A stretch of 5,142 nt of DNA, from contig CBDUCN010000348.1 in NCBI GenBank assembly GCA_965365655.1, forward strand, positions 1-5,142. The letters are read 5' to 3'. Each line of letters opens with the position of its first letter. Within the stretch, counting starts at the first letter, position 1. The notes under the pieces were generated by a model. That model worked only from the letters and a program-made list of their open reading frames with translations. It was not told where the DNA came from and did no database searches. The translations under genes and the position numbers were made by a program. Positions 1 to 5,142 of the stretch are shown here, piece after piece. Source of the DNA: JBFHNV01 sp965365655. GTDB lineage: Bacteria; Pseudomonadota; Gammaproteobacteria; HK1.

Positions 1-4
1 GGCT

Positions 5-35
5 GTTGAAATTCGACGTCCTGTCGAATTTCAAC
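5..35. repeat. 13-bp perfect stem-loop in the gene-free left end
   Basis: Positions 5-17 and 23-35 are exact reverse complements (GTTGAAATTCGAC / GTCGAATTTCAAC) around a 5-nt loop. The stem is AT-richer than the surrounding sequence. It lies about 170 nt downstream of the transporter stop codon on the minus strand. It has no T-run on either side, so it is not a standard intrinsic terminator. It could be a transcript-end structure or part of a dispersed intergenic repeat. Confidence 0.6.
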
Positions 36-101
36 TCGCTTCGCGGAAGACGCGGCCTCCCGCTCGCTCCATGAATCAATTACTTGCGTGATCGACTCAT
101 G

Positions 102-121
102 CCGGCACATCCCTGTGCCGG
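102..121. repeat. 8-bp stem-loop (CCGGCACA / TGTGCCGG)
   Basis: Positions 102-109 pair perfectly with 114-121 around the 4-nt loop TCCC. It lies inside the repeat-rich left end, between the two outer arms at 1-17 and 131-147. It is about 85 nt past the transporter stop on the minus strand and has no following T-run. It may help end or stabilise the transcript, but this is inferred from position only. Confidence 0.4.
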
Positions 122-204
122 GCGCAGCCTGTCGAAAATCAACAGCCTGTCAGGCGTCTTGCGACGGCGCGCGAGCGGTTCGAGAGCTCCGGGGCGCGCC
201 CCGA

Positions 205-1137
205 TCACGGCCCCCGCGGGCCGGGCCGGCCGGCGGCGGCAGCCCGCGCAGCCGGCCCGCGGGCCGACGCGTCGGTGGCCCGCCACGTGCCGGCGAGGGT
301 GACCGCCGCGATCACCAGCGCCGCCCCCAGCCACTGAGCAGCCTCCAGGGTCTCCCCGAGCAGCAGCAGCGCGAGGAGGATCGCGGTGATGGGCTCCAGG
401 CACAGCAGCATGGACGCGGGCACGGCGCCGGCGTGGCGGATCGCCAGGAACATGCAGGTCACCGCGGTCGCGAACAGCGCCACGACGCACGCCAGCAGCA
501 GCCAGCCGGTGGCCGTCGCCGGCAGCGCGAAGCCGCCGGCGGACGCGAGCGCGAGCATCGAGACCGCCGCGGCCGCGGCCGCGGCGGTGGCGGTCGCACG
601 CACCGAGTCGGCGCCGCTGAGGGCGCGCTCGATGATCACGAAGCTCGCGAGCGCGCCCAGCGCGGCCATCGCCGCGAGCGCGAGTCCGGCGAGGCTGGCG
701 CCCGCGAGGCGCACGTCCAGCGCCAGCGCCAGCCCGGCGAACGCCATGCAGAGCACGACGATCTCGATCGCTCCGGGCCGCCGCCGGTCGAGCAGGGCGG
801 CGCAGCCGAGGATCAGGCTGGGATGGGTGTAGAACACCAGCACCGTGAGGCTCACCGGCATGTAGGTGGCGCCGAGCAGGGTGCCCAGGCTCACCGCTGC
901 GAAGCACCCGCCGAGTACGACGCCGTACGCGCGCTGGCGCCCGTCGAGCGCTCGGCTGCCGCGCCGCGCGAGCAGCACCCAGCCGGCGAGCACCGCGGTC
1001 AGCGCGACGTAGCGAAGGAACGCGACCGTGAGCGCGTTCGTGCCGTGGTCGAACGCGAGGCGCGACAGCGGCAGCGACGCCCCGTAGCCGAGCGCGGAAA
1101 TGAGGGCGAACAGGCGCCCCTTCGTCGCGTCCAGCAC
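205..1137 (-). CDS. EamA/DMT-family transporter (10 TM)
   Basis: This 310-residue integral inner-membrane protein has the length and repeat layout of the drug/metabolite transporter superfamily, which exports or imports small metabolites. Ten hydrophobic stretches can be traced from residue 8 to residue 284, forming two EamA repeats of about 135 residues each. Repeat 2 carries the family signature around residues 247-262 (LEPITAILLALLLLGE), and repeat 1 has the matching region around 97-113. Residues 181-193 are an alanine-rich membrane stretch. The C-terminal tail (286-310) is Gly/Pro/Ala/Arg-rich and probably cytoplasmic. The start is a GTG; the frame is closed by a stop only 8 codons upstream and no ATG is available, so the start is fairly secure, though no clear ribosome binding site is visible. 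It begins 21 nt after the aconitase X small-subunit stop and is the last gene of the group. The family does not reveal the substrate; linkage suggests the acid handled by the neighbouring enzymes. Confidence 0.9.
   Translation of the reverse strand: MLDATKGRLFALISALGYGASLPLSRLAFDHGTNALTVAFLRYVALTAVLAGWVLLARRGSRALDGRQRAYGVVLGGCFAAVSLGTLLGATYMPVSLTVLVFYTHPSLILGCAALLDRRRPGAIEIVVLCMAFAGLALALDVRLAGASLAGLALAAMAALGALASFVIIERALSGADSVRATATAAAAAAAVSMLALASAGGFALPATATGWLLLACVVALFATAVTCMFLAIRHAGAVPASMLLCLEPITAILLALLLLGETLEAAQWLGAALVIAAVTLAGTWRATDASARGPAARAAAAGRPGPRGP
563..588. repeat. 26-bp perfect GC palindrome inside the transporter gene
   Basis: Positions 563-588 equal their own reverse complement and are built from GCCGCG-type units. 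On the coding (minus) strand the stretch encodes roughly Thr184 to Val192 of the transporter, mostly alanines. It is probably a by-product of GC-rich alanine codons in a membrane helix rather than a functional site, but it is a plausible slippage or sequencing-error hotspot. Confidence 0.5.
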
Positions 1138-1158
1138 GGGCCGGGCTCGTGGGTCGGC

Positions 1159-1584
1159 TCAGTCCGCGTGCACGATCACGCGCCCGGCCTGCGGCTCGAC
1201 CGTGACCCGCTCGCCGGTGCGGATCGCGGCGGTGATGTCGACGTCGAAGCGGTCCATGAACGGCAGGCCGGCGAAGGCGGCGCCCTGGGCGATGATCGGG
1301 TTGGTGCGGTTCAGCAGCAGCGCCGCCGGCGCCATGCCCCGCGAGGCCATCTCGCGCAGCATCCAGGAGCTGGCCACGCCGCCCTTGGCGGTGTTCAGCA
1401 CGAGGATGCGCCCGACGTAGCGCTCGCCGTGCAGCGCGTGAGCGGGCCTGGAGAACACGCCGCGCACGCGGTCCAGGTCGTAGCGGGCCGAGAAGTCGTC
1501 GCCGGCGACGAGCGCGGTGGCGGTGACGCTGTCGCCGATGCCGACGTGCCCCGTGTAGATGCGTTCGCCGGACGCCGCGCTCAT
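1159..1584 (-). CDS. Aconitase X small subunit (DUF126 swivel domain)
   Basis: This 141-residue soluble protein matches the DUF126 swivelling domain, which pairs with DUF521 to form aconitase X. Known aconitase X enzymes dehydrate cis-3-hydroxy-L-proline (bacteria) or mevalonate 5-phosphate (archaea). Visible landmarks are a Gly-Arg-Ile-Leu-Val-Leu strand at 58-63, the active-site loop TAKGGVASSWML at 65-76 with Ser72/Ser73 as candidate catalytic serines, the segment APAALLL at 85-91, and GAAFAGLPFM at 101-110 followed by the closing strands to about residue 138. The loop differs from the usual Gly-Arg-Gly-Ser-Ser form, suggesting a separate subfamily. The gene starts at ATG, 51 nt after the large-subunit stop; no strong ribosome binding site is visible. 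The two-gene arrangement corresponds to the split (two-subunit) form rather than the fused form. Family assignment is firm; the substrate is unknown. Confidence 0.9.
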   Translation of the reverse strand: MSAASGERIYTGHVGIGDSVTATALVAGDDFSARYDLDRVRGVFSRPAHALHGERYVGRILVLNTAKGGVASSWMLREMASRGMAPAALLLNRTNPIIAQGAAFAGLPFMDRFDVDITAAIRTGERVTVEPQAGRVIVHAD

Positions 1585-1635
1585 GTCACGACCCGAGCGT
1601 GGCAGGCACCGGCGGCGCGCGGGCGCCCGTGCACG

Positions 1636-2877
1636 TCAGTAACGCCCCGTGACGGCGGCATCGACGCACGCCTCCATCGTCGCCAGCACCGGCTCGTAGC
1701 CGTAGCCGGCGATGATGTTGACCAGCTTCGCCGAGTTCGTCAGCAGCCGCCGCCAGCCCATGGCCTCGCCCATCTCGCGGGCGTGCATCTGGTAGAAGCA
1801 CACACCCTTCATCACCACTGCGCCCGCGTCCTCGAGCACCGCGGTGATTCCCATGCGATCCGCCGCGGCCTTGTTCTCGGGGGAGGTCGCGACCAGCAGC
1901 GCGGTGTCCCGGTGCACGCGACGCCCGCGCAGCAGATCGCCGAGCTGCTGCAGCTCGATCAGTGACAGCTGAGGTGCGGCGAACACGACCACGTCCACCC
2001 CGTCCGCGTGGCGCCCGAAGCTCGCGTAGAACGCGTCGATGGCCGCGCGGTCCACCACCTGCGGCTCCGGCGGCGGCCCGTCGAAGCAGGCTGCGAGGTC
2101 GGGCGCATCCGGGGTCACGCCCGGCATGTGGAACATCGGCACGGATCCGTAGCTCGCGAGCGCGGCCCCGAAGTGCTTGAGCTCGTCGGAGGTCGGTGAG
2201 CCGACGATGCCGGTGACCACCGGCACCGACCAGTACGACCCGGCGATGCGCCCGACGATGCCGCCGAGCGCGCCCCAGTCGCTGAGGTGCCTGGGGCGGG
2301 TGCGCAGCTCCACGCGGTGCGTGCCGCGGCGATGGCGGTCCAGGTGCAGCCCGTAGCGCGGCGTGCGTCCGGTGAGGGCGGCGGCCACCGCGGCGGGCCC
2401 GCCCTCGAAGTTGCTGCGCGCGCCGAGCACGCTGTTCGAGTAGATCACGACACCGGTGTCGCCGAAGGCCAGGTGCTCGCCGCGCACCGGCGGCGCCACC
2501 GTCTGGTAGTTGATGCAGGTGTCGGTCATCAGGATGCCCAGCGCGCTCAGCGCGTCGATCGCGCGCTGCTCGAGCGCCACCCAGGCCTCGGCCTGGCCCA
2601 CGCGGCGCCAGGTGCAGAAATCGAGCCCGCGGGGATCGGTGATCGTGGGCACGCGCACCCGCCGCTGGTCCTCGGGCGCAGCCGCCAGCGACTCCAGCCA
2701 CTGGACGCCGCTCTCGCCCAGGGACTCGGTGTCCGCCATGACGTGAGCCTGCGAGACCGGCACCATGTCCTCGGCGTCGAACATCCGCGCGACGCCGATC
2801 TGCTGCTCGATCGCGATGCGCCGCGGCTCGCCCAGCGCGCCCGCCGCCATCGCCCGCTCTTCGTCGCTGAGCCGCAC
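1636..2877 (-). CDS. Aconitase X large catalytic subunit (DUF521)
   Basis: This 413-residue cytoplasmic protein is the catalytic half of an aconitase X-type hydro-lyase, expected to act with the DUF126 protein encoded next. Motifs in order: N-terminal LSDEERAMAAGALGEPRR (3-20), VPVSQAHV (39-46), Cys88 in FCTW, TDTCINY with Cys121 (118-124), SNSVLGARSNFEGGPAA (147-163), ALTGRTPRYGLHLD (167-180), HFGAALASYGSVPMFH (235-250), GVTPDAP (253-259), KGVC with Cys360, and TNSAK (380-384). These agree with the family over the full length. The usual Cys-Pro-His motif is replaced by AAPQ near 300-303, removing one expected metal/Fe-S ligand. The GTG start is favoured over the ATG at 2850 because the first ten residues belong to the conserved N-terminus. 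The gap to the upstream oxidoreductase gene is 25 nt. The substrate is not deducible; cis-3-hydroxyproline or another beta-hydroxy acid is possible. Confidence 0.93.
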   Translation of the reverse strand: MRLSDEERAMAAGALGEPRRIAIEQQIGVARMFDAEDMVPVSQAHVMADTESLGESGVQWLESLAAAPEDQRRVRVPTITDPRGLDFCTWRRVGQAEAWVALEQRAIDALSALGILMTDTCINYQTVAPPVRGEHLAFGDTGVVIYSNSVLGARSNFEGGPAAVAAALTGRTPRYGLHLDRHRRGTHRVELRTRPRHLSDWGALGGIVGRIAGSYWSVPVVTGIVGSPTSDELKHFGAALASYGSVPMFHMPGVTPDAPDLAACFDGPPPEPQVVDRAAIDAFYASFGRHADGVDVVVFAAPQLSLIELQQLGDLLRGRRVHRDTALLVATSPENKAAADRMGITAVLEDAGAVVMKGVCFYQMHAREMGEAMGWRRLLTNSAKLVNIIAGYGYEPVLATMEACVDAAVTGRY

Positions 2878-2902
2878 GGCCCGTGACTCGCGCGCCGGCG
2901 GC

Positions 2903-3817
2903 TCAGCCGCCGCCGTCGCCCCGGAACGCGGTGCCCAGCACCTGCTCGTAGACCTTGATCATCGCGCTCTTCGGCTCCTCGCCGTGGCCCTGGGCGATCG
3001 CGGTCTGGTAGACGGCGGTCATCGCCGCCGTGACCGGCGTCATCGCGCCGTGGCGCACCGCGATCTCCTGCACGTTGACGATGTCCTTCCACGCCTGCGC
3101 GAGGGAGAAGTCACCCTCGAAGCGTCCCGCGAGCATGCGCGGCACGAAGTACTCGCTCGCGAAGCTGCGCGAGGAGCCGCTGGTCACCACCGCGGCGACC
3201 GTGTCCGGATCCAGCCCGGCGCGCGCCGCGAGCGGCAGCAGCTCGCACAGGGCGGCGATGTTGATGTCATAGATGACGTTGTTCACCGCCTTCATGAGCT
3301 GTCCCGCGCCCAGGGGGCCGCAGTGGATCACGTCCCGGCCCATGTGCTCGAGCAGCGGGCGCGCGGCGTCGAACTCCGCCGCCTCGCCCCCGAACATGAT
3401 CGTGAGCGTGCCGTCGGCGGCGCGGAACGGCATGCCGGAGATCGGGCAGTCGTTATAGGCGAGGCCCGCGTCGCGGGCGCGCGCCGCGATGTCGAGGGCG
3501 TCCGAGTGGACCAGGGTGGTGCAGTCCACCACGTGCAGCCCGGGCGCGGCGCCGCCGGCCACGCCGTGCTCGCCGAACAGCACGGCGCGCACCTCGGGGG
3601 CGAAGGGCAGGCACAGGAACAGGCGCGACACCCGCGCCGCGACCTCGGCCGGCGAGGCCGCGGCGGCGGCGCCGGCGGCGGCGAGATCGGCGACCGCCCG
3701 CGGGTCGGCGTCGTGCACCGTGAGGTCCACGCCGGCGCCGAGCAGGTTGCGGGCCATGCCCCGGCCCATGCGGCCGAGTCCGATGAATCCGATGCGGTCA
3801 GGGCTCACGGGGGGCAC
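2903..3817 (-). CDS. NAD-dependent beta-hydroxyacid dehydrogenase (3-hydroxyisobutyrate dehydrogenase-like)
   Basis: This 304-residue cytoplasmic oxidoreductase has normal family length. The Rossmann motif GFIGLGRMGRGMARNL lies at residues 10-25. Asp36 at the end of the second strand favours NAD over NADP, since NADP-users usually have Asn-Arg-Thr there. The substrate loop DCPISGMPFRAADGTL (123-138) corresponds to the family's D-A-P-V-S-G-G loop with changes at two positions. The catalytic region GPLGAGQLMKAVNN (167-180) supplies Lys176 and Asn180, and Lys244 lies in the WKDI segment. The tail GHGEEPKSAMIKVYE (277-291) is typical. It would interconvert a beta-hydroxy acid and its semialdehyde or oxo form. 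Start: GTG at 3817, with a second GTG at 3808 possible; neither has a clear ribosome binding site. It is the first gene of the four-gene group and precedes the aconitase X genes by 25 nt, suggesting a shared pathway. Exact substrate unknown. Confidence 0.9.
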   Translation of the reverse strand: MPPVSPDRIGFIGLGRMGRGMARNLLGAGVDLTVHDADPRAVADLAAAGAAAAASPAEVAARVSRLFLCLPFAPEVRAVLFGEHGVAGGAAPGLHVVDCTTLVHSDALDIAARARDAGLAYNDCPISGMPFRAADGTLTIMFGGEAAEFDAARPLLEHMGRDVIHCGPLGAGQLMKAVNNVIYDINIAALCELLPLAARAGLDPDTVAAVVTSGSSRSFASEYFVPRMLAGRFEGDFSLAQAWKDIVNVQEIAVRHGAMTPVTAAMTAVYQTAIAQGHGEEPKSAMIKVYEQVLGTAFRGDGGG

Positions 3818-3882
3818 TCGATGCGGCTCGTGCGGTGCAGCGCCGGCCGCCGGGCGGGCAGGTCGCCGGCGTGCGGCAGGTC

Positions 3883-3923
3883 ACCACCCGTGCGGGGCGC
3901 CTGGGGCGCCCCGCACGGGTGGT
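3883..3923. terminator. Strong 19-bp stem-loop between two genes, terminator-like
   Basis: Positions 3883-3901 and 3905-3923 are perfect reverse complements (ACCACCCGTGCGGGGCGCC and its complement) around a 3-nt TGG loop. The stem lies 29 nt past the stop of the DUF1488-like gene and 65 nt before the oxidoreductase start on the minus strand. This is where a terminator separating the two transcripts would sit. No T-run follows on either strand, so it is not a classical intrinsic terminator. It may still end or pause transcription, protect a 3' end, or attenuate entry into the downstream operon. Confidence 0.55.
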
Positions 3924-3952
3924 TACGGCGGCGGGGATCGGCCGGAGGAACG

Positions 3953-4252
3953 TCAGGTGTCGCGCAGGCGGATGCGGATCGACCCGTCGTCCTCGAAGGC
4001 CTTGGCCTCGATCAGCTTGCGGGCCGCGGCCTGCAGGGCCGTGCGGTTGTCGGCGACGGCGTCCATCGGGGCCTCCACGGAGGCCTTGAACTTCTTGCGC
4101 AGGACGTCGAGGGAGATGCGGCACAGGATTCTTTGCTTGTTCACCTCGGCGGCGATGGTTGCCACCTTCGTCAGCGGATTCCAGCATTCCAGGCGGGGAA
4201 AGTGGACCGTGTTGTCTCCAGAGGTCGGCGCGCGACGTCGGCTCAGTTGCAT
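3953..4252 (-). CDS. Small DUF1488-like protein
   Basis: A 99-residue protein of unknown function, resembling DUF1488 proteins found in Proteobacteria. The recognisable pattern is an early VHFPRLECWNP segment (16-26), a strand-like TIAAEVNKQRILCRISLDVLR (32-52) where the family has 'alpha-V-x-G-x-x-(I/V)-x-C-x-I-S-x-x-x-L', and a C-terminal helix and strand region AARKLIEAKAFEDDGSIRIRL (76-96) matching the family's closing acidic-Asp-Gly-strand motif. There is no signal peptide or membrane segment. The ATG at 4252 is chosen because a strong GAAGGAG site lies 5 nt upstream; an in-frame ATG at 4399 would add 49 residues with no family match. It has a separate leader and is followed by a strong stem-loop, so it is probably a single-gene transcript or the tail of the ComA-like gene's transcript. 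No role can be assigned. Confidence 0.75.
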   Translation of the reverse strand: MQLSRRRAPTSGDNTVHFPRLECWNPLTKVATIAAEVNKQRILCRISLDVLRKKFKASVEAPMDAVADNRTALQAAARKLIEAKAFEDDGSIRIRLRDT

Positions 4253-4257
4253 GCTCG

Positions 4258-4264
4258 CTCCTTC
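4258..4264 (-). promoter_or_regulatory. Strong ribosome binding site of the DUF1488-like gene
   Basis: The minus strand reads GAAGGAG here, ending 5 nt before the ATG at 4252. It is the clearest Shine-Dalgarno sequence in the window and fixes the start of the small gene. Confidence 0.8.
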
Positions 4265-4274
4265 GTGTGGGCAC

Positions 4275-4303
4275 TGCCGGACGCACGGCGCACCCGTCCG
4301 GCA
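4275..4303. promoter_or_regulatory. Stem-loop in the leader of the DUF1488-like gene
   Basis: Positions 4275-4283 (TGCCGGACG) pair perfectly with 4295-4303 (CGTCCGGCA), giving a 9-bp stem with an 11-nt loop. It ends 10 nt upstream of the ribosome binding site on the minus strand. That position could affect translation or transcript stability, but there is no known riboswitch pattern and no T-run. It may also be an operator-type inverted repeat. Confidence 0.45.
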
Positions 4304-4408
4304 AGGGGGGATGCGCGTGCTGCATGGAAGACGGAAGCCGGTGGACCGCGTGGGACACATGCCTTCTGCGGGCATCTCCACGCCGGGCCGGGATTCCATC
4401 GAAGGCTA

Positions 4409-4414
4409 AGTATA
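4409..4414 (-). promoter_or_regulatory. Possible -10 box (TATACT) for the DUF1488-like gene
   Basis: The minus strand has TATACT, five of six matches to the sigma-70 -10 consensus, in an AT-rich spot of an otherwise GC-rich region. No convincing -35 element lies 16-18 nt upstream, and there is no extended -10 TG. It would give a leader of roughly 150 nt before the ATG at 4252. Weak evidence. Confidence 0.3.
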
Positions 4415-4447
4415 CGCCGGCGGAACGCCCGTTTGGTTGAGCTTTTT

Positions 4448-5142
4448 TCAGCCTGGCGGCGCCGGCGGGCCCGGAATGCTCAGTCCGCAGCGCAGCGCCT
4501 CGGTCTCCCAGACCTGCTCCGGAAGCACGTTCGCGAGATTCACGTCCGGCCCGAAGGTGCGGACCAGGAACACCTTGAGCCAGTAGACGTCGGTGTTGCG
4601 GGTCCCCGGCACCCAGGTGCCCGAGAGCTCGAAGATCACGCGCCGCGTGTCCAGACCGCCGCGCAGGCCGTCGACCAGCGCGTGGTCCGGGGAGCCGTCC
4701 GGGCGCAGCAGCTCGGCGCCCTCCACCAGCACGACGTCCGCGCCGGCCGCGAACGAGTCCTCGGCCTGGGCGATCAGCGCCGCGGCGCCGGACTGCTCGC
4801 TCTTCGACCCCACCTCGCCGTGCACGTGCAGCCCACAGTCTACGGCCGTCGCGATGAGGTCGCGGCGCTGGCGCGGGTCCAGCGTCACCACGTTGTCCGA
4901 GACCTCGATGGCCTCGAAGCCCAGGCGCCGCGCCTCCTCGCAGTAAGGGCGCACCCCCGCCATGCCCTGGGTCGCATAGACGTACTCGAGGAACTGCCCG
5001 CCGAGGAACGGCGCCACCGCGTGCTCGCGGTACAGCGCCAGCTTGCGCTCCAGGACCTCCTCGTCGTAGAGGCGGGCGGTGCCCACCACCAGCTTCGCGA
5101 GGTCCACGTAGCGGGCCTGCAGTTCCAGCCAGTCACGCTGCA
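4448..5142 (-). CDS. Phosphosulfolactate synthase-like (ComA family) protein, 5' end outside window
   Basis: The 3' 230 codons of a gene entering from the right edge. It resembles ComA, a TIM-barrel enzyme adding sulfite to phosphoenolpyruvate in coenzyme M biosynthesis. Numbering from the first whole codon (5140): YVDLAKLVVGTARL (11-24) matches the ComA IDFVKFGWGTS region, FLGGQFLEYVYATQG (45-59) matches the PGGTLFEYAY loop, LGFEAIEVSD (73-82), HGEVGSK (107-113), GADVVLVEGAEL (133-144), VIFELSG (168-174), VNLANV (200-205), and WETEALRCGL (211-220). The GTG at 5107 is internal: family similarity continues upstream of it without a stop, so about 25-35 N-terminal residues are missing. Several ComA active-site motifs are altered and there is an apparent extra segment after 174. 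The organism is probably not a methanogen, so the product is doubtful; call it ComA-like of unknown substrate. No clear terminator follows. Confidence 0.8.
   Translation of the reverse strand, partial: QRDWLELQARYVDLAKLVVGTARLYDEEVLERKLALYREHAVAPFLGGQFLEYVYATQGMAGVRPYCEEARRLGFEAIEVSDNVVTLDPRQRRDLIATAVDCGLHVHGEVGSKSEQSGAAALIAQAEDSFAAGADVVLVEGAELLRPDGSPDHALVDGLRGGLDTRRVIFELSGTWVPGTRNTDVYWLKVFLVRTFGPDVNLANVLPEQVWETEALRCGLSIPGPPAPPG

Larger units (their letters stand above)
1..151. repeat. Cluster of related short repeats (GTCGAAnnTCAAC core)
   Basis: The core GTCGAAnnTCAAC occurs three times: inverted at 5-17, direct at 23-35 and direct at 131-143. The match extends so that 1-17 and the reverse complement of 131-147 agree at 15 of 17 bases, with only a central AA/TT difference. 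A 9-nt direct repeat CAGCCTGTC sits at 125-133 and 143-151. No coding gene is supported in 1-204, so this stretch looks like a composite intergenic repeat or the edge of a small non-coding element. Whether it recurs in the genome cannot be seen from one window. Confidence 0.5.

Noticed and set aside
88..1965. 625-codon open frame on the plus strand
   Set aside because: It lies antisense to three recognised genes and its translation is low-complexity (Arg/Gly/Ala/Gln/His-rich) with no family match. Long antisense frames are expected at this GC content.
1586..2701. 371-codon minus-strand frame overlapping the aconitase X large subunit
   Set aside because: It is an out-of-frame shadow with Arg/Gly/Ala-rich composition, while the overlapping frame shows full-length aconitase X motifs.
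3953..4399. Upstream ATG at 4399 for the DUF1488-like gene
   Set aside because: The added 49 residues show no family similarity and span the leader stem-loop, while the ATG at 4252 has a well-placed GAAGGAG site.
3489..4409. 306-codon plus-strand frame spanning the oxidoreductase start and the small gene
   Set aside because: It runs through the stem-loop and antisense to two better-supported genes, has biased composition and has no recognisable domain.
4434..4453. T-run at 4443-4448 as an intrinsic terminator
   Set aside because: Only a weak 6-bp wobble stem surrounds it, the T-run is inside the loop, and on the minus strand it reads as A-run next to the ComA-like stop.
4448..5107. GTG at 5107 as the start of the ComA-like gene
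   Set aside because: The frame stays open to the window edge, and the upstream residues (WLELQARY) continue the similarity to ComA, so the start lies outside the window.
1..5142. CRISPR array, tRNA/rRNA genes, transposase or phage genes
   Set aside because: No regularly spaced repeats, tRNA-like folds or recognisable mobile-element proteins were seen on either strand.

Overview
This is a high-GC window with long spurious open frames on both strands. Every gene I can support lies on the minus strand. The DUF1488-like gene, a family known mainly from Proteobacteria, together with the gene content and GTG start usage, points to a high-GC proteobacterium. The species cannot be told from the sequence.

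Layout, in the direction of transcription (right to left). (1) 5142-4448: 3' part of a phosphosulfolactate-synthase-like (ComA family) gene whose 5' end lies outside the window. (2) 4447-4253: a leader with a hairpin and a strong ribosome binding site, leading into (3) 4252-3953, a small DUF1488-like gene. (4) 3952-3818: a gap holding a perfect 19-bp stem-loop. (5) 3817-205: a tight four-gene group with gaps of 25, 51 and 21 nt, encoding a 3-hydroxyisobutyrate-dehydrogenase-like oxidoreductase, the aconitase X large subunit (DUF521), the aconitase X small subunit (DUF126) and a 10-TM EamA/DMT transporter. (6) 204-1: a gene-free end with short inverted and direct repeats.

The four-gene group looks like an operon for metabolism of a small hydroxy acid or hydroxy amino acid. 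The two aconitase X subunits would form one dehydratase, the oxidoreductase would interconvert a hydroxy and an oxo acid, and the EamA protein would carry substrate or product across the membrane. The real substrate is unknown. The aconitase X large subunit has Ala-Ala-Pro-Gln where characterised relatives, as I recall them, have a Gly-Cys-Pro-His-like motif. Its small subunit has a glycine/serine loop unlike the usual Gly-Arg-Gly-Ser-Ser. The ComA-like protein also departs from ComA at several active-site motifs and carries an apparent insertion. These variants are the best leads for undescribed chemistry. I saw no RNA genes, CRISPR array, transposase or phage genes.
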